A stretch of 64,000 nucleotides of DNA from Lacrimispora sphenoides JCM 1415. Its GTDB lineage: Bacteria > Bacillota > Clostridia > Lachnospirales > Lachnospiraceae. Within the stretch, counting starts at the first letter, position 1. Every line of letters starts with the position of its first letter. Both the position numbers and the translations under genes were made by a program. The stretch is taken from contig NZ_LT630003.1 in the NCBI RefSeq assembly GCF_900105615.1, forward strand, positions 1,550,001 to 1,614,000. Direction: 5' to 3'. Of the stretch, positions 8,754-17,039 are shown one piece after another. The notes beneath the pieces were generated by a model. That model saw nothing but the letters and a program-made list of their open reading frames with translations, had not been told where the DNA came from and did not search any database.

Positions 8754-10514
8754 TTAAAATTCCAAAGGAAGGGCAATGGTAATTAATGTGTATTGGTCTA
8801 ATTCGCTTTCCAGCTTTATTCCGTATTCTTCTCCGTAAACCAGCTTTAATCTCCGGTCTACGTTTGGAAGCCCGATTCCGCTCATATTGCTTCTCGTGAT
8901 GCGGGAAGTATCTGTTAACAGCGTTTCAATGCCTTCCGGAGAAATGCCGATGCCGTTGTCTCTTATCGTAATATAAAGAACACTGTTTTCAGCAAAAACG
9001 TGTATCTGTATCAGCCCGTTTCTTCCGCTTGGCTCGATTCCGTTAAAGATGGCGTTCTCCACAATGGGCTGAAGGGTCAGCTTCACGATTTTGGCATCGT
9101 ATAAAACTTCCTGATCTACCTCTGTGGTTACATCAAAAAGTTCAATATATCGGATTTTCTCTATAATAACATAATTCTGCAAAAAATCCAATTCCTGACG
9201 AAGGGTTACCTTTTCGTTGAATCCCTTTGCCATGTTCTTTAGCAGGGAGGACAGGGCAGTGACCACCTGAACGATCCCGCTGTTTTTCTGCATGGTTGCG
9301 ATCCATTTGATAGAATCCAGTGTATTGTAGAGGAAATGAGGATTGATCTGGGCCTGAAGCATTTTAATTTCCAAATCCTTTTTTTCTTTTTCGCTTTGAA
9401 CTCTGGTTTCCAAAAGATCGGAGATCCGGTCAGACATTTGGTTGATTTGCTTTCCTATGCTTCCGATTTCATCATCTGTTTCAATGGAGCGGTCCGGTTC
9501 GAAATTTCCCATGGAGATGAATTCCAGACGTTTTTTCAAACGGCTGATGGGAGCGCTTAGCTGGCGGGATATAAACCAGGACAAGGTCAAGCCGATGGCA
9601 CAGCAGAAAAAGAATATGAGAGCAATGGTACCCCCAATCATGCCATGGTCAAGGTTAAGGTCTGAAATTGGCAGGATCTGAAAGAAGATCAGACCGCTGA
9701 TTAATTGCCTCTGATAGGAGATGATACAATCCTTTCCATTCAGCATAGTGCGGAAATTGCCCTGGGGGTCTTTTAAATTTCTAAGAGTGACCAGTAGATC
9801 AGAGACATCATAATCCTTTCCATTCACAGAAGAAATGATACTTCCATCTAAAGTGGATGCAAAGATGATCTGTCCATCTCCCATGCTTTCCAGGGTATCG
9901 GAAAACAGGCGGGGAGAAATAGCCAGAAATATCCAGGCATCCTCCGGATTGCTGCTTGAGGAATATTTTAATGGTCTAAGAAGAGGGAGCAGCTTAGGGG
10001 TGTAATTCATTGGAGAAAAAGGGTTGTCCTCCAGGGAGAGAAGATACTGGGTATTCTCTCTGGAAAGCATATCGTGGAACCAGGGCGCATTTTGGATGTC
10101 TCTAAAATCGAAAGAAGAGCCATAGGCGCTCCCTGCTTGCAGGATTTCTCCGTTGCTATAAAGAGTGATCTTATAGATATATTTGCTGTAACCTGAAATT
10201 GCGCAGAAGTCCCTCAGTACATTGGAAGCGTACAGCTTTATATAAGCAGCATCTCCGTATTCCGACTGTTTTAGGGAAGGTGTGTAAAATAAAGACTTTC
10301 TTTCTGAGCAGGTCACAATGATGTTGACCATTTCCTCATAAGCAACTTCCATCCGGTCGGACAGAATCTGTATTCGGTTAACAGAATTTTCCGTTTCATT
10401 TTGAATGGCATCCTTATAATAGGAATGATAGTTATAAAAACTTACGGCACAGGCGATACTTATAACTACCAGAAGATTATATAGAAGAAGCTTATACTGG
10501 AATGTGCGAGGCAT
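8754..10514 (-). CDS. Sensor histidine kinase, YesM type (HAMP, His_kinase, HATPase)
   Basis: 586-aa membrane kinase. An N-terminal membrane segment (about residues 8-28) is followed by an extracytoplasmic sensor domain of about 250 residues, a second membrane segment (IALIFFFCCAIGLTLSWFI), a HAMP linker, the phospho-acceptor motif INPHFLYNTLDSIKW and an ATPase domain with PIVENAIFNGI and DNGIGI boxes. The frame extends to 10562, but ATG at 10514 has AAAGGA 8 bases upstream and starts directly before the first membrane segment. It presumably senses an extracellular or transported glycan fragment for the adjacent regulator. Confidence 0.88.
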   Translation of the reverse strand: MPRTFQYKLLLYNLLVVISIACAVSFYNYHSYYKDAIQNETENSVNRIQILSDRMEVAYEEMVNIIVTCSERKSLFYTPSLKQSEYGDAAYIKLYASNVLRDFCAISGYSKYIYKITLYSNGEILQAGSAYGSSFDFRDIQNAPWFHDMLSRENTQYLLSLEDNPFSPMNYTPKLLPLLRPLKYSSSSNPEDAWIFLAISPRLFSDTLESMGDGQIIFASTLDGSIISSVNGKDYDVSDLLVTLRNLKDPQGNFRTMLNGKDCIISYQRQLISGLIFFQILPISDLNLDHGMIGGTIALIFFFCCAIGLTLSWFISRQLSAPISRLKKRLEFISMGNFEPDRSIETDDEIGSIGKQINQMSDRISDLLETRVQSEKEKKDLEIKMLQAQINPHFLYNTLDSIKWIATMQKNSGIVQVVTALSSLLKNMAKGFNEKVTLRQELDFLQNYVIIEKIRYIELFDVTTEVDQEVLYDAKIVKLTLQPIVENAIFNGIEPSGRNGLIQIHVFAENSVLYITIRDNGIGISPEGIETLLTDTSRITRSNMSGIGLPNVDRRLKLVYGEEYGIKLESELDQYTLITIALPLEF

Positions 10515-10832
10515 GACAGAGATCCTTTCTAAACCCCGTGAGCAGTCGTCAAAGTTTAACAAACTTGACCTTGACTCGTTGCTTTCACGAGAATAAATTT
10601 AATAATATCATATCCTTTATTACGCAGAAATTCAACGAATATAAAAATTAATCTTAAAAAAGTATAAGAATCTAAATAAAATATATGTTTGGGATCATGA
10701 AAAACGGTTATGAGTAAAAAAAATAATAGAATTATGCAAATCGTTTATTTCGATATTGCCTTAAATCTGTTATTCTTATACCACAAAGAACACATACGCG
10801 CGTAGTTCTAAAAAAAGGGAGGTTTCAATCTG
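10515..10832. other. Divergent control region between kinase and transporter operons
   Basis: About 318 AT-rich bases separate the leftward kinase start from the rightward sugar-binding protein. Visible items are an inverted repeat CTCGT...ACGAG at 10575-10591, a TTGACCTTGAC duplication beside it, and the GGGAGG ribosome binding site 10 bases before the rightward ATG. A possible -10 (TATTCT or TATACC around 10770-10780) lacks a good -35, which would fit an activator-dependent AraC-controlled promoter. No gene is seen. Confidence 0.5.
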
Positions 10833-12176
10833 ATGAAATTAAAACGAGTTTTAGCTATGATGTTAGCAGCCGGAATGGTATGCACATCTTTAACTGCTTG
10901 TGGTGGCAGCAAAACATCCGAGAGCAGTGCTGCAGGTTCAACTGAAAAGACAGAAACAACAAAATCAGATGAAAAAGCAAGCACAGGAGAAAAGAAAGTA
11001 CTTTCCGTTACAACATGGGACTATGATACATCACCGACATTTCAGACGGTAGTCGATGCCTACATGGCAAAACATCCAGATGTTGAAATTAAAGTTATTG
11101 ATACATCAGCCGATGAATACAACAATTCCCTGGGAATCAGTTTATCTGCAGCTCAGCCGGATCCAGATGTAATCTGGGTAAAGGACATGGGTTCCATGCT
11201 CCAGATGGCTGATAAAAAACAGCTTCTTCCTTTGGATGATTTCATGAAGAAAGATAATTTTGATTTATCCATTTACAATGGTGCAGCAGAGCAGCTTCAG
11301 TATAACGATGCTACCTACGGACTTCCATACCGTTCCGATTGGTATATCTTATACTACAACAAGGACCTTTTTGATGCGGCAGGCGTTCCTTATCCATCTA
11401 ATGATATGACCTGGGATGAGTATTACGATCTTGCAGCAAAGCTGACTTCTGGTGAAGGAAGTTCAAAGGTTTATGGCGGACATAACCACACCTGGCAGGC
11501 ACTTGTATCAAACTGGGCTGTTCAGGATGGCAAACATACAGTTGTTGAAAAGGATTATTCCTTCTTAAAGCCATGGTATGAGCAAGCTGTTGCTTTACAG
11601 GATAATGGTTATATTCAGGATTTCTCTACTTTAAAGACAGCAAATATCCATTATTCATCTGTATTCAAAAATCAGCAGTGTGCTATGATGCCTATGGGTT
11701 CCTGGTTTATTGCAACTATGATCCAGTCTCAGGCATCAGATGAAACTTCCTTTAATTGGGGCATTGCAAGGATTCCTCATCCTGCTGATACAGAAGCCGG
11801 TTACACAGTAGGAGCTCTTACTCCTGTCGGAATCAGTGCTTATACCGATGAACCTGACTTATCCTGGGATTTTGTGAAATTTGCAACCAGCGAAGAAGCA
11901 GCTAATATTTTAGCTGAACAGGGCGTATTTACCGGTATCCAAACAGAGCAGTCATTAAAGACCATCGCTTCTGCACAGTTCTTCCCAGAGGGAGAGTCAA
12001 ATGTTGAAGCACTGACTTATACTCACTATATATTTGACCGTCCTTTAGATCCTAAGATTACTGAAATCAAAACAGTGCTCGAAGAAGTTCATGAAATGAT
12101 CATGATTAAGCAATATACCGTTGATCAGGGAATCGAAGAGCTGAACAAGCGTGTTGCGGAGATCAAGGGCTGGTAA
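10833..12176 (+). CDS. Sugar ABC transporter substrate-binding lipoprotein (family 1)
   Basis: 447-aa extracellular solute-binding protein. A lipoprotein signal peptide ends in the lipobox SLTAC (Cys at about residue 23), followed by a Ser/Thr/Lys/Glu-rich linker. The mature part is a typical carbohydrate-binding type (VTTWDYDTSPTFQ..., DVIWVKDMGSMLQMADKKQLLPLDDF, PYRSDWYILYYNKDLFDAAG). It is the first gene of the importer-GH88-sulfatase operon, so the expected ligand is an unsaturated, sulfated uronic-acid oligosaccharide; this is inference from context. A hairpin behind the gene probably makes this message more abundant than the permease part. Confidence 0.9.
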   Translation: MKLKRVLAMMLAAGMVCTSLTACGGSKTSESSAAGSTEKTETTKSDEKASTGEKKVLSVTTWDYDTSPTFQTVVDAYMAKHPDVEIKVIDTSADEYNNSLGISLSAAQPDPDVIWVKDMGSMLQMADKKQLLPLDDFMKKDNFDLSIYNGAAEQLQYNDATYGLPYRSDWYILYYNKDLFDAAGVPYPSNDMTWDEYYDLAAKLTSGEGSSKVYGGHNHTWQALVSNWAVQDGKHTVVEKDYSFLKPWYEQAVALQDNGYIQDFSTLKTANIHYSSVFKNQQCAMMPMGSWFIATMIQSQASDETSFNWGIARIPHPADTEAGYTVGALTPVGISAYTDEPDLSWDFVKFATSEEAANILAEQGVFTGIQTEQSLKTIASAQFFPEGESNVEALTYTHYIFDRPLDPKITEIKTVLEEVHEMIMIKQYTVDQGIEELNKRVAEIKGW

Positions 12177-12191
12177 AAATTAATTGCCCGG

Positions 12192-12232
12192 AGAGCGCCT
12201 TTTCTAAACATTATGGCAAGGCGCTCTTTTTG
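12192..12232 (+). terminator. Intercistronic terminator/attenuator hairpin
   Basis: AGAGCGCCTT pairs with AAGGCGCTCT around a 16-base loop and is followed by TTTTTG. It sits between the binding-protein gene and the permease genes; partial read-through would give excess binding protein. Confidence 0.8.
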
Positions 12233-12267
12233 TGGCAAAAAGCAGGTGAAAAGGAGGTTAACCCTGT

Positions 12268-13185
12268 ATGAAAGAAGTAAAAAAGACAATGAAGTCTCAT
12301 CAAATGAAGGCAATCCGAAGTAACCTGATTGGTTATTCCTTTATTCTACCCAATTTAATCGGATATGCAATTTTCGTATTCATTCCCGTTATCTTTTCTT
12401 TTGTTTTAAGTGTTATGAAATGGGATGGGTCCCGGACCCCCATGGAATTTGTAGGATTAAGTAATTTTGTTCAGATTTTTAATGATAGGATTTTTGTTCA
12501 ATCCTTTATTCACACGATTCAATACGCACTGCTTACTGTATTACCAACCTTAGTGCTGTCACTTTTACTGGCAGTTCTGTTGAACCATAAGTTAAAGGGA
12601 ATCGCAGTTTTCCGTACAGCATTATATTTCCCTTATATTGCTTCCATCGTAGCAGTCGGTGCGGTGTGGAATATGTTGTTCCAGCCGGATTTTGGACCAA
12701 TCAATGAATTTTTAAGATTCATCGGTATTTCCAAGCCCCCCAGATGGGTTGTGGATGTGAAATGGGCCATGGTGGCTATTTCTATCGTAAGCGTATGGAA
12801 ATACATGGGATACTATATGATCGTATATCTGGCAGCTCTTCAGGGAATCTCAGGTTCTCTTTATGAAGCGGCAGGAATTGACGGAGCCAACGGCTTCCAG
12901 AAGCTTCGTTATATTACCATTCCCATGCTGACTCCAACCACATTCTTCGTGCTGATCATGCTGACGATCCAATGCTTTAAGGTATTTGACCTCGTATATG
13001 TAATGACAGGAGGAGGTCCTGGTAATGCCACTAAGACTCTGGTCAATTATATATATGAAAAGGCGTTTACCAGCTGGGAGTTTGGACCGGCAAGCGCTGG
13101 CGCACTTGTTCTGTTTTCAGTAGTCCTTGTTGTCACCTTGATTCAGTTTGCTGGTGAAAAGAAGTGGTCTAAAGATATGATGTAA
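12268..13185 (+). CDS. Sugar ABC transporter permease (MalF/UgpA type)
   Basis: 305-aa inner membrane protein with six predicted membrane segments, the first at IGYSFILPNLIGYAIFVFIP. The cytoplasmic EAA loop that contacts the ATPase reads EAAGIDGANGFQKLRYITIP. An AAGGAGG site precedes the ATG. It forms the translocation channel with the next gene product. No ATPase gene is in this operon; as in many Firmicutes, a shared MsmK-like ATPase elsewhere is probably used. Confidence 0.93.
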   Translation: MKEVKKTMKSHQMKAIRSNLIGYSFILPNLIGYAIFVFIPVIFSFVLSVMKWDGSRTPMEFVGLSNFVQIFNDRIFVQSFIHTIQYALLTVLPTLVLSLLLAVLLNHKLKGIAVFRTALYFPYIASIVAVGAVWNMLFQPDFGPINEFLRFIGISKPPRWVVDVKWAMVAISIVSVWKYMGYYMIVYLAALQGISGSLYEAAGIDGANGFQKLRYITIPMLTPTTFFVLIMLTIQCFKVFDLVYVMTGGGPGNATKTLVNYIYEKAFTSWEFGPASAGALVLFSVVLVVTLIQFAGEKKWSKDMM

Positions 13186-13197
13186 GGAGGGAAAGCG

Positions 13198-14025
13198 ATG
13201 AGAACAAAATCAAAGTATTTGAACATATTTCTGTATCTGGGATTGATTGCTTTATCCCTTTTTATGCTGGTGCCCTTTTATTGGATGGTGATATCTTCTT
13301 TAAAGCTTAATAAAGACGTATTTTCCATACCTATGACGTGGTGGCCGGAATCGATGCATTGGGAGAACTACAAAATCATCTGGAAGAAGCTGCCACTTGT
13401 GACCTTCTTTTTCAATACCGCCAAGCTGACGGTCATTACGACCGTGATCCAGCTGTTCACCAGCTGCTTTGCTGCTTACGGTTTTACGAAGACACGTTTT
13501 AAAGGCAGAGATTTAATATTCCTTATGTATGTTACGACCATAGCCGTTCCATGGCAGGTTTACATGGTTCCCCAGTTTATTCTGGTTTCCAAGCTTGGAC
13601 TTAACAATACTCACTTAGGATTAATCCTGATGCAGGCCTTTTCCGCATTCGGCGTATTTTTAATCCGACAGTTTTATATCAGCATTCCTGACGAATTGTG
13701 TGAGGCAGCCAGGATTGATGGATTAAACGAGTACGGTATATTTGCAAAAATCGTATTCCCACTTGGCAAGCCGGCAATGGCAACCCTGACGATCTTTACC
13801 TTTACGAATGTATGGAATGATTTCATGGGACCATTGATCTATTTAAAGACAAAAGAATTAAAGACCATTCAGCTTGGTATCCGGATGTTTATATCCCAGT
13901 TCGGAGCAGATTATGCATGGATCATGGCAGCCTCTGTATGCTCTTTGATCCCGGTCATCATTGTATTCTTAAGCTGCCAGAAGTTCTTTGTTGAGGGCGT
14001 TGCAGCCAGCGGAATCAAGGGCTAA
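13198..14025 (+). CDS. Sugar ABC transporter permease (MalG/UgpE type)
   Basis: 275-aa partner permease with six membrane segments and the EAA loop EAARIDGLNEYGIFAKIVFP. It starts 12 bases after the preceding permease with AAGGAGG in the gap. The C-terminal VEGVAASGIKG is typical for the MalG side of CUT1 importers. Three tandem 50-bp repeats follow before GH88. Confidence 0.93.
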   Translation: MRTKSKYLNIFLYLGLIALSLFMLVPFYWMVISSLKLNKDVFSIPMTWWPESMHWENYKIIWKKLPLVTFFFNTAKLTVITTVIQLFTSCFAAYGFTKTRFKGRDLIFLMYVTTIAVPWQVYMVPQFILVSKLGLNNTHLGLILMQAFSAFGVFLIRQFYISIPDELCEAARIDGLNEYGIFAKIVFPLGKPAMATLTIFTFTNVWNDFMGPLIYLKTKELKTIQLGIRMFISQFGADYAWIMAASVCSLIPVIIVFLSCQKFFVEGVAASGIKG

Positions 14026-14034
14026 GCGAAAGCG

Positions 14035-14184
14035 CCCTGCGGGTATACCTTTATGTCCATATAGATGGACAATAGGAGGAAACACCCTACGGGTATACCT
14101 TTATGTCCAAATAGATGGACAATAGGAGGAAACACCCTGCGGGTATACCTTTATGTCCAAATAGATGGACGATAGGAGGAAAGG
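14035..14184 (+). repeat. Three tandem 50-bp repeats carrying ribosome binding sites
   Basis: Units at 14035-14084, 14085-14134 and 14135-14184 differ at only a few bases. Each begins CCCTGCGGG or CCCTACGGG (a 3-bp mini hairpin), continues TATACCTTTAT, has the hairpin GTCCA-n6-TGGAC, and ends ATAGGAGGAAA. The last unit supplies the Shine-Dalgarno region of the GH88 gene. Related units occur at 54492, 54544, 57234 and 58707, always in the orientation of the following gene. Confidence 0.9.
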
Positions 14185-14192
14185 AGAATCAA

Positions 14193-15371
14193 ATGGCACA
14201 GACATTGGAACAAATAAAAACCTATCCTGGAATGGAAGAGGGTATGGTTCAAAAAGCTCTTGATGATGCTGTAAAGATCGTCAAAGAAAATCTATCGGTA
14301 TTTACGGATAAATTCCAATCTTCCAACAGCTTTGACGGATTTTATGAAGCAACAGAAAATGTAGAATGGACAACAGGATTCTGGACAGGAGTGATCTGGT
14401 TAGCTTATGAGCATACCGGCGATGAAGCGTTCCGGAAAGCGGCAGAAGTGCAGGTGGAAAGCTTTCTTGACAGAATTGAAAATAAAATTGATGTAAACCA
14501 TCATGATATGGGATTTTTATTCAGCTTATCCTGTGTGGCAGCCTATAAACTGACCGGCAATGAACACGCAAAAAAGGCTGCTTTATTGGCAGCGGACCAT
14601 CTGGCGGAACGTTACCGGGATAAAGGAAGGTTTCTTCAGGCCTGGGGTAATCCAGGAGAACCGAAGGAATACAGGCTGATCATTGACTGTCTGTTAAACC
14701 TTCCCCTGCTTTACTGGGCAACAGAAGTAACGGGAGATCCTTCTTATGAAGAAAAAGCGGAAAATCATATAAGAACTGCAATGAAATGCATTCTTCGTCC
14801 GGATCATTCCACTTACCACACTCATTTCTTTGATGTGGAGACCGGGGAGCCGACCTATGGCGTGACCCATCAGGGAAACCGCAATGGTTCCGCATGGGCC
14901 AGAGGCCAGGCTTGGGGCATATACGGAATCGCCTTAAGCTACCGGTATTTAAAAAATACAGAATACATGGATCTGTTCTGTAGCGTAACGGATTATTTTA
15001 TCGAACACCTGCCGGATGATCTTGTTCCTTACTGGGATTTTGACTTTGACACAGGAAGCACGGAGCCGAGAGATTCCTCCGCTTCTGCCATTGCTGTCTG
15101 CGGAATCCTGGAAATGGCAAAATATTTGGATAAAGATAAAGCGATGGTATATTTAGATGCGGCTGACCGTATGCTTAGGGCGTTGGCAGATCATTGCGCC
15201 AATAAGGATTACAAAAAGTCCAACGGACTGCTGCTACATGGCACCTACGCCAGGGATTCTAAGGAGAATACCTGTACGAACCGGGGCGTGGATGAGTGCA
15301 ATACCTGGGGTGACTATTTTTACATGGAGGCTCTTACCAGGCTTTCAAAGAACTGGGAGCTGTACTGGTAA
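14193..15371 (+). CDS. GH88 unsaturated glucuronyl hydrolase
   Basis: 392-aa (alpha/alpha)6-barrel hydrolase that removes the 4,5-unsaturated uronic acid from the non-reducing end of disaccharides released by polysaccharide lyases. The two Asp residues expected for catalysis are in HHDMGF (Asp105) and RLIIDCLLNLPLLYWA (Asp165), spaced 60 residues, as in Bacillus UGL. Other family blocks are WTTGFWTGVIWLAYE, GNRNGSAWARGQAWGIYG and RDSSASAIAVCG. There is no signal peptide, so it acts in the cytoplasm after import. The frame is open back to 14115 through the repeats, but the ATG at 14193 has AAGGAG in front and gives the family's usual N-terminus. Confidence 0.92.
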   Translation: MAQTLEQIKTYPGMEEGMVQKALDDAVKIVKENLSVFTDKFQSSNSFDGFYEATENVEWTTGFWTGVIWLAYEHTGDEAFRKAAEVQVESFLDRIENKIDVNHHDMGFLFSLSCVAAYKLTGNEHAKKAALLAADHLAERYRDKGRFLQAWGNPGEPKEYRLIIDCLLNLPLLYWATEVTGDPSYEEKAENHIRTAMKCILRPDHSTYHTHFFDVETGEPTYGVTHQGNRNGSAWARGQAWGIYGIALSYRYLKNTEYMDLFCSVTDYFIEHLPDDLVPYWDFDFDTGSTEPRDSSASAIAVCGILEMAKYLDKDKAMVYLDAADRMLRALADHCANKDYKKSNGLLLHGTYARDSKENTCTNRGVDECNTWGDYFYMEALTRLSKNWELYW

Positions 15372-15398
15372 GAACTGTGGAAGAATAAGGAGATAAAA

Positions 15399-16790
15399 AT
15401 GAAAACAAATCTGCTGTATGTTTTTGCCGACCAGTGGCGGGCTCACGCCATGGGATTTATGAACATGGACCAGGTGGTGACTCCTAATATTGACTCCTTT
15501 GCACAGGAGAGCATGAGGTTTACCAATGCTTACAGTACGTACCCCTTATGTTCTCCTCACAGAGCTTCCCTGATGACAGGGAAATACCCATTCCGTGTGG
15601 GGATGTGGACCAATTGCAAGATAGGACTGGAAGAAAAGGTCATGCTACGGCCTCAGGAGCTCTGCATCGGAGATGTACTGAAAACCGAAGATTATCACAC
15701 AGGATATATCGGTAAATGGCATCTGGATGCTTCAGAACTTAACTTTTCCTTAAGTCCTAAATCGGGCGCAAAAGACTGGGATGCCTATACGCCGCCAGGG
15801 GAGAGAAGACATGGATTTGACTACTGGCTGTCTTATGGAGCCTGGGATGACCATTTGGATCCTCATTACTGGCAGGATGATGAAAAGCAAATAAAACCCG
15901 GAAAGTGGTCTGCGGAATTTGAAACAGATAAGGCCATCGAGTATATGGAAGCCAGGAAAGAAGAGGAGCAGCCTTTTGCGCTGTACTTATCCTATAATCC
16001 ACCTCATCTTCCCTATGAACTGGTACCGGACCGGTATTATGAGAAATTTAAGGATTTAGAAGTTCACTACAGGGAAAACGTACCGGAAGAGATGCGGGAA
16101 AAAGGCGGACTTCTGGAAACCCAGACAAGGCAATATTATGCTGCAATCCATGGGATCGATGAACAGTTTGGTAGAATCCTTCAATATTTAAAGGATCATA
16201 ATATGGAGGAAAATACCATGGTCATCTTATCTGCTGACCATGGGGAAATGCTTGGTTCCCACGGACTGATGAGTAAAAATGTCTGGTATGAGGAGTCCAT
16301 CCATATTCCTCTTATGATCCGTCAGAAGGGAAGAATTAAGGCTGCAGACAATGACGGAATCTTTGCAAGTCCGGACCATATGCCGACCATTTTGGAACTT
16401 TTGGAGCTTTCCATACCTGAAACGTGCGAGGGTTACAGTCATGTAAAAGGTATGTTCGGAGAAGATGAAAACGAACCGCAGGATATGTTGATCTGTTCCT
16501 ATCCGGGCGGTGCGGATGCGGTAAAGGCGTTTTCCGACAAGGGGCTTACCCATAAGGCTTATGGCTGGAGAGGCATCAAGGACAAACGATATACCTATGT
16601 CATTTTTAACGGCTATGCTCCTGGAGAGGAACAAAAGGAATACCTTTATGATAATATAGAAGATCCTTACCAGAAAAATCCGGAACTGTTGGAGCCGGAG
16701 TGCCAGAGAGCAGAAATTCTGGCATACCGGGAAAAACTTAAAAATTACCTGTGTAAGACAGAAGATCCGTTTTTGTGGGACAGGTATTAG
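15399..16790 (+). CDS. Sulfatase, Cys-type (glycan sulfatase 1)
   Basis: 463-aa type I sulfatase of the alkaline phosphatase superfamily. The maturation site is Cys51-Ser-Pro-His-Arg55 (LCSPHRASLMTG), which needs conversion to formylglycine. Metal and substrate motifs include FADQW near the N-terminus, GKWHLD and SADHGEMLGSHGL. No signal peptide is seen, so it acts on imported sugars. It starts 27 bases after GH88 and shares its transcript; a terminator follows immediately. The position of the sulfate ester removed cannot be deduced from sequence alone. Confidence 0.93.
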   Translation: MKTNLLYVFADQWRAHAMGFMNMDQVVTPNIDSFAQESMRFTNAYSTYPLCSPHRASLMTGKYPFRVGMWTNCKIGLEEKVMLRPQELCIGDVLKTEDYHTGYIGKWHLDASELNFSLSPKSGAKDWDAYTPPGERRHGFDYWLSYGAWDDHLDPHYWQDDEKQIKPGKWSAEFETDKAIEYMEARKEEEQPFALYLSYNPPHLPYELVPDRYYEKFKDLEVHYRENVPEEMREKGGLLETQTRQYYAAIHGIDEQFGRILQYLKDHNMEENTMVILSADHGEMLGSHGLMSKNVWYEESIHIPLMIRQKGRIKAADNDGIFASPDHMPTILELLELSIPETCEGYSHVKGMFGEDENEPQDMLICSYPGGADAVKAFSDKGLTHKAYGWRGIKDKRYTYVIFNGYAPGEEQKEYLYDNIEDPYQKNPELLEPECQRAEILAYREKLKNYLCKTEDPFLWDRY

Positions 16791-16836
16791 GCACATATTA
16801 TTAGCGTCGGACTTCTTCCGGCGCTTTTTATGTGCC
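16790..16836 (+). terminator. Terminator of the importer-GH88-sulfatase operon
   Basis: Inner stem AGCGTCGG / CCGGCGCT with a 7-base loop is followed by TTTTTAT, and an outer pair GGCACATA / TATGTGCC encloses it. Confidence 0.85.
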
Positions 16837-16930
16837 TTGATCCAATAGAGCATGCAAAGTTCAGATATCTAAGCAACCCGCTAAGCGGCATAGCCGATGG
16901 TCTTTGCTATGGTCAGGAGATGCTTTTGTA

Positions 16931-16951
16931 TAAAATGCGACATAAAATGCG
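16931..16951 (+). promoter_or_regulatory. Direct repeat next to a -35 box, possible activator site
   Basis: TAAAATGCG occurs at 16931-16939 and 16943-16951, a 12-base period, ending 2 bases before the -35 of the next promoter. This is the arrangement expected for an AraC-type activator; the regulator encoded in the same operon (20289-21803) is a candidate. Inferred only. Confidence 0.45.
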
Positions 16952-16953
16952 TC

Positions 16954-16982
16954 TTTACAATTGATTCTATATCATATATACT
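16954..16982 (+). promoter_or_regulatory. Sigma-A type promoter of the second sulfatase operon
   Basis: TTTACA at 16954-16959 and TATACT at 16977-16982 with a 17-base spacer, about 50 bases before the start codon at 17040. Each box differs from consensus by one base. Confidence 0.75.
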
Positions 16983-17039
16983 AAAGATAAATGTTCGACT
17001 TGCCGCAGCTATTATAACCTAATAGTAAGGAGAACAAAA

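Noticed and set aside
14035..14184. CRISPR array
   Set aside because: The units are adjacent 50-bp copies without unique spacers, and no cas genes are in the window.
14115..14192. 26-residue N-terminal extension of GH88 through the repeats
   Set aside because: The sequence is repeat DNA and ATG 14193 has its own AAGGAG; the family starts there.
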